Positions 61,105-64,000 of a DNA stretch of 64,000 nucleotides are shown here, in pieces. The notes beneath the pieces are model-generated. The model saw only the letters and a list, made by a program, of their open reading frames with translations. It searched no databases and had not been told where the DNA came from. Every line of letters starts with the position of its first letter. Position 1 is the stretch's first letter. Source of the stretch: Utricularia gibba. Lineage: Eukaryota; Streptophyta; Magnoliopsida; Lamiales; Lentibulariaceae. The position numbers and the translations under genes were made by a program. The stretch is from assembly GCA_002189035.1 (NCBI GenBank), contig NEEC01000004.1:2480001-2544000 (forward strand), given 5' to 3'.

Positions 61105-62256
61105 TGATAATAATTTTGCAAGTACACAAAAACTATTGAAATAATAAAATAAGATCGTATGCACAAGGAATTATCATTGGAATTTCCTTTTCAAACTCAA
61201 AGACTCAAAAATACCGAAAATAAAAGAAGGATTTGATTTTAAAAATAATAAAAAAAGTGATCTTGGATCTAGGATCCACCTTATTCAAAATTTGTTCAAA
61301 TTTGTGCGTGCAAACTTTGAGAACTGACCTACTTGCACACGTCCTGAGGATGTTATACTAAAATAGTGCTACTCGATAACCGTTATCACACCGTCCCTCA
61401 TTTAGTAGGATTATAGAATTAACCACGACACCATATCCATTTCAACTCTTGTGATAACTCATGTTTTTCTACACTCAAATCTAATTCCTACACCTCACAC
61501 CTTGCAGACAAATTAGACAGAATGTATCTTACTAACGATGTCTGATTGAGCTCTTCTCCTTAGATGCTTGTGGTCAACATTTGATTCTCTTATACTCCCT
61601 TCGGGTTATATGATGCTAACGAGCACGCTGATAAAGCAAACATTGCAAAAAACAAAATTAAACCTCAATTTAAATGTCGAAAAACATTGTAAAACAATCA
61701 CACACGAAGGACTTGCGCAAGCAAGACTTCACCACAAATCCTTAGCTGCAAGTGCCTACATGCGCAGACTTGACTCTAACATGAAAATAAACACGAAAAT
61801 AAGCAAAATACAAGGGAAAAAGTTGTCAATGACGTCTTTAATTGTTGAAAAAGTGGAGTATTTATAGAAGAGCAAATACAAGTCTTCGTATTGAACTTGC
61901 TTGATGGGCTTGATAATATCTTCTATCCAAATCTTTTATCCAAATCTTCCTAGATCATCTTCAGATCTTCATCTTATTCACGAATCTTGGACCAAATCTT
62001 CATCATTTAATCGAGTGTTGGTCTAACATTCGTGGCTCATCAGGCACATAATTTGACAAGTCTTGATTTCTCCTCAAATTGATCCAAAAATGCCCTAAAA
62101 ATCCACAAAATATACTTTCTCCCCAAAAAGATCAAAGTAGTATGAAAAATACAAAATCAATTGATAATAATGAGAAAGTGAAATCTAAGGTAAATAAAAA
62201 CAATACTCAAGAGTAATGAAAGAATATGTTTTTCAATGACTCAAACTCACTTATCA
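61105..62256 (-). repeat. LTR family 1, copy E: 3' LTR of a gypsy element
   Basis: On the plus strand it runs from TGATAATAATTTTGCAAGT to ...CTCACTTATCA and matches copies A-D. Just upstream on the minus strand lies the purine-rich AAGTGTAAGGGAGT, a polypurine-tract candidate. Gypsy integrase sequence follows further right, so this is the 3' LTR of a minus-strand element. Confidence 0.8.
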
Positions 62257-64000
62257 ACTCCCTTACACTTAGATATTGTTTATTCTCAAGCAATTGTTCA
62301 AAGTAGTTTCCTCCAAAGTAGTGACTTGCAAATAGAATTAAGGCTAGCAAACTGTTTGAATTATTCAATAGTATACTATCCACTTGCTCCCTTGCATGTT
62401 GCTACTTCTCATAGGTGTCACTCATTACGCTCAACATAAGAAATTCATAAGAGGAAGGTGAAATGAAAAGAGGATTGCTCAATAGCTAAATGTAGGCGAG
62501 TCATTAAATTTGCGCAAGTGATCCAATGGTTTTAACAAGCTTGCGCAATCATGAGGTCTTTTTCTCAGGTTGTAATGCGGTAGGAGCTTGGGATAGATGG
62601 AAAATTTGGCTGGAGGCTCCATATTATCGGTAATAAGAGGTGAGCATCCATCAAACAATTCTTTCATGTTATCCTTTGATTTTCATACTCCAAGAAACTC
62701 ATTCTCTTTCAATTTTGTGCTTTTTTCCAACCCGTCAACCCCTTATCTCTTTTCTTCTTCTCATCTTCTTTTTTTATTTTTTATTTTTTTTTCGAAATTG
62801 ATCTCTCTCTTAGACGATGTGTCTGTTTAAAATCTCTTCATAATTTGTTGAGATAGAGTTTGATCATTGAATTGAAAATTGCTCTCAAGTTTTTTTCTTT
62901 TGTAATAAAGCTCCTAGTTTTGCAACTTGCACAAGCAAACGAACAAAACTGTTCTCTAGATGCTCACTCCTTGGGTCAAGAGAAATTGGCTTCTGATGTG
63001 GTGATCCAAATAATAAGGTTTCAGGCCAAGTGGGGTTCACTAAGTGGATTCAAGGGTGAATATGGGGATAAAAAAAGACAAATCCTAATGTTTCAATCCT
63101 TTTACGCAAGACTTGTAGAATAACTCAGTAGCATGTATGAGAACAAGTAATATGATCATTCTGCATTCAGGTCACCTCCTCACTAAGAAACTAGAGCTAT
63201 GTAGCTTGGACAAAGGACATAAAATGAACAAGATGTTAAAAAACAACATAGCAACTAGCATACCAAAATTCTAATTCACAACAACTATCTCGAAAAAAAT
63301 AATACAAAAAACAGATGTTTAGGTTCTAGTAAAACACAAAATGCAAGGAGGTGATCATTGAAACATTTTCCAAATTTGAAAAAAAAGTTTTAAAAGGCAC
63401 AAAAACAATCTAAAAAGTCAAGTACTCCCCTCTCACACTTAAATGACATCTTGTCCTCAAGATGGGTAGAAACACTTAACTTTCATCATGTGCCCGTGAT
63501 GTATCTAATAGAGCGGAATTTTTCCTCAAAAATATCTGTTGCACCTGTGCTAGTTGAAGAGAAAGAAAACAATGCAAGAGAAAATAAAAAATAAACTAAA
63601 ATAACAAAAGAAAAATGGAAGAGAACTAGGTGCTTATTTTTTTTTATGGCAACAAGCAAACCATCGGAGCTTCCTGGTCAAGTGGGATGATGGGTGGTGA
63701 TATCCACCGGAACATGTAGTATATCAATGGAGGGTTTTACTTGCTCATGGAACCTTTTCAATTCTGAATATTTACCATAAATTCTCCATGATTGGGATCG
63801 GTGATGAACACTGTTCCACTAGGGTAGATATTCTTGATAGTATATAATCCACACCATTTGGACTTGAGTTTTCCTGGAAATAAGTGAAAACGAGAGTTAA
63901 ATAATAAAATTAGGTCACCTTCTATCAGGTTCGCAAGTGACTGTCATGCCAAGCCTTTGTTTCTTCATTGTACAGCTTTGCATTTTCATAAGCACTCATT
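62257..64000 (-). mobile_element. Ty3/gypsy internal region: integrase C-terminus and 3' non-coding part
   Basis: The integrase end is at about 63740-64000 on the minus strand. A-Y-E-N-A-K-L-Y-N-E-E-T-K is followed by a frameshift near 63925. Then come L-I-E-G-D-L-I-L-L-F-N-S-R, F-P-G-K-L-K-S-K-W-C-G and N-H-G-E-F, the pattern of Athila/Tat integrases (no chromodomain). From there to the LTR is a ~1.5-kb stretch without a recognisable gene, usual for that branch. Its 5' half lies beyond the window. Confidence 0.75.

Overview
This is nuclear DNA from a flowering plant. It carries intron-containing plant genes with GT-AG introns and plant-only families (PPR, OSB, AHL, RD21-type protease, SLY1/GID2). 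It also holds degraded Ty1/copia and Ty3/gypsy retrotransposons, a PIF/Harbinger transposon and a piece of plastid DNA. I cannot name the species or order. All exon coordinates were joined by hand from splice signals, reading frame and remembered family consensus; no alignment was run.

Layout. 1-22.9 kb is a repeat-rich block. It contains the start of a nearly open copia element (minus strand, cut by the window edge), copia and gypsy polymerase relics, a ~0.7-kb plastid insertion (rpl33-rps18), and several LTR copies. Three of these copies are solo LTRs with flanking duplications (one of them imperfect). Other elements sit inside two of them, and one sits inside a long-armed inverted-repeat element. 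22.9-29.8 kb is genic: an AHL gene (AT-hook plus PPC domain) with a one-base frameshift in its AT-hook, a decayed RRA-type arabinosyltransferase, and an intact intronless P-class PPR gene. 33.8-38.2 kb holds a divergent pair, an OSB-type organellar ssDNA-binding protein (minus) and a patatin-like lipase (plus), around a promoter region with four CACGTG boxes. 38.5-43 kb is repeats: a copia scrap, a MITE-like element, a 63-bp tandem array and another solo LTR. 43.2-44.9 kb encodes the proteasome deubiquitinase RPN11. 45.9-53.5 kb is repeats again, dominated by a full-length but dead chromovirus (two LTRs, primer site, chromodomain) carrying a second gypsy element in reverse orientation. 55.2-58.5 kb has a convergent pair, an RD21-like cysteine protease (plus) and the gibberellin F-box gene SLY1/GID2 (minus). 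58.8-64 kb is repeats, ending in a gypsy element whose 3' LTR identifies the most abundant LTR family of the window.

The genes do not form one pathway. Their roles are protein turnover (RPN11, SLY1/GID2, RD21), organelle nucleic-acid maintenance (PPR, OSB), chromatin (AHL), lipid hydrolysis (patatin) and, formerly, cell-wall arabinosylation (RRA relic). I found no CRISPR array, no bacterial operon, no recognisable endogenous pararetrovirus and no tRNA or rRNA gene. I see no convincing undescribed system. The best leads are the AHL frameshift, the plastid insertion, the RRA relic beside the PPR gene, the nested long-armed elements and the G-box-rich divergent promoter.
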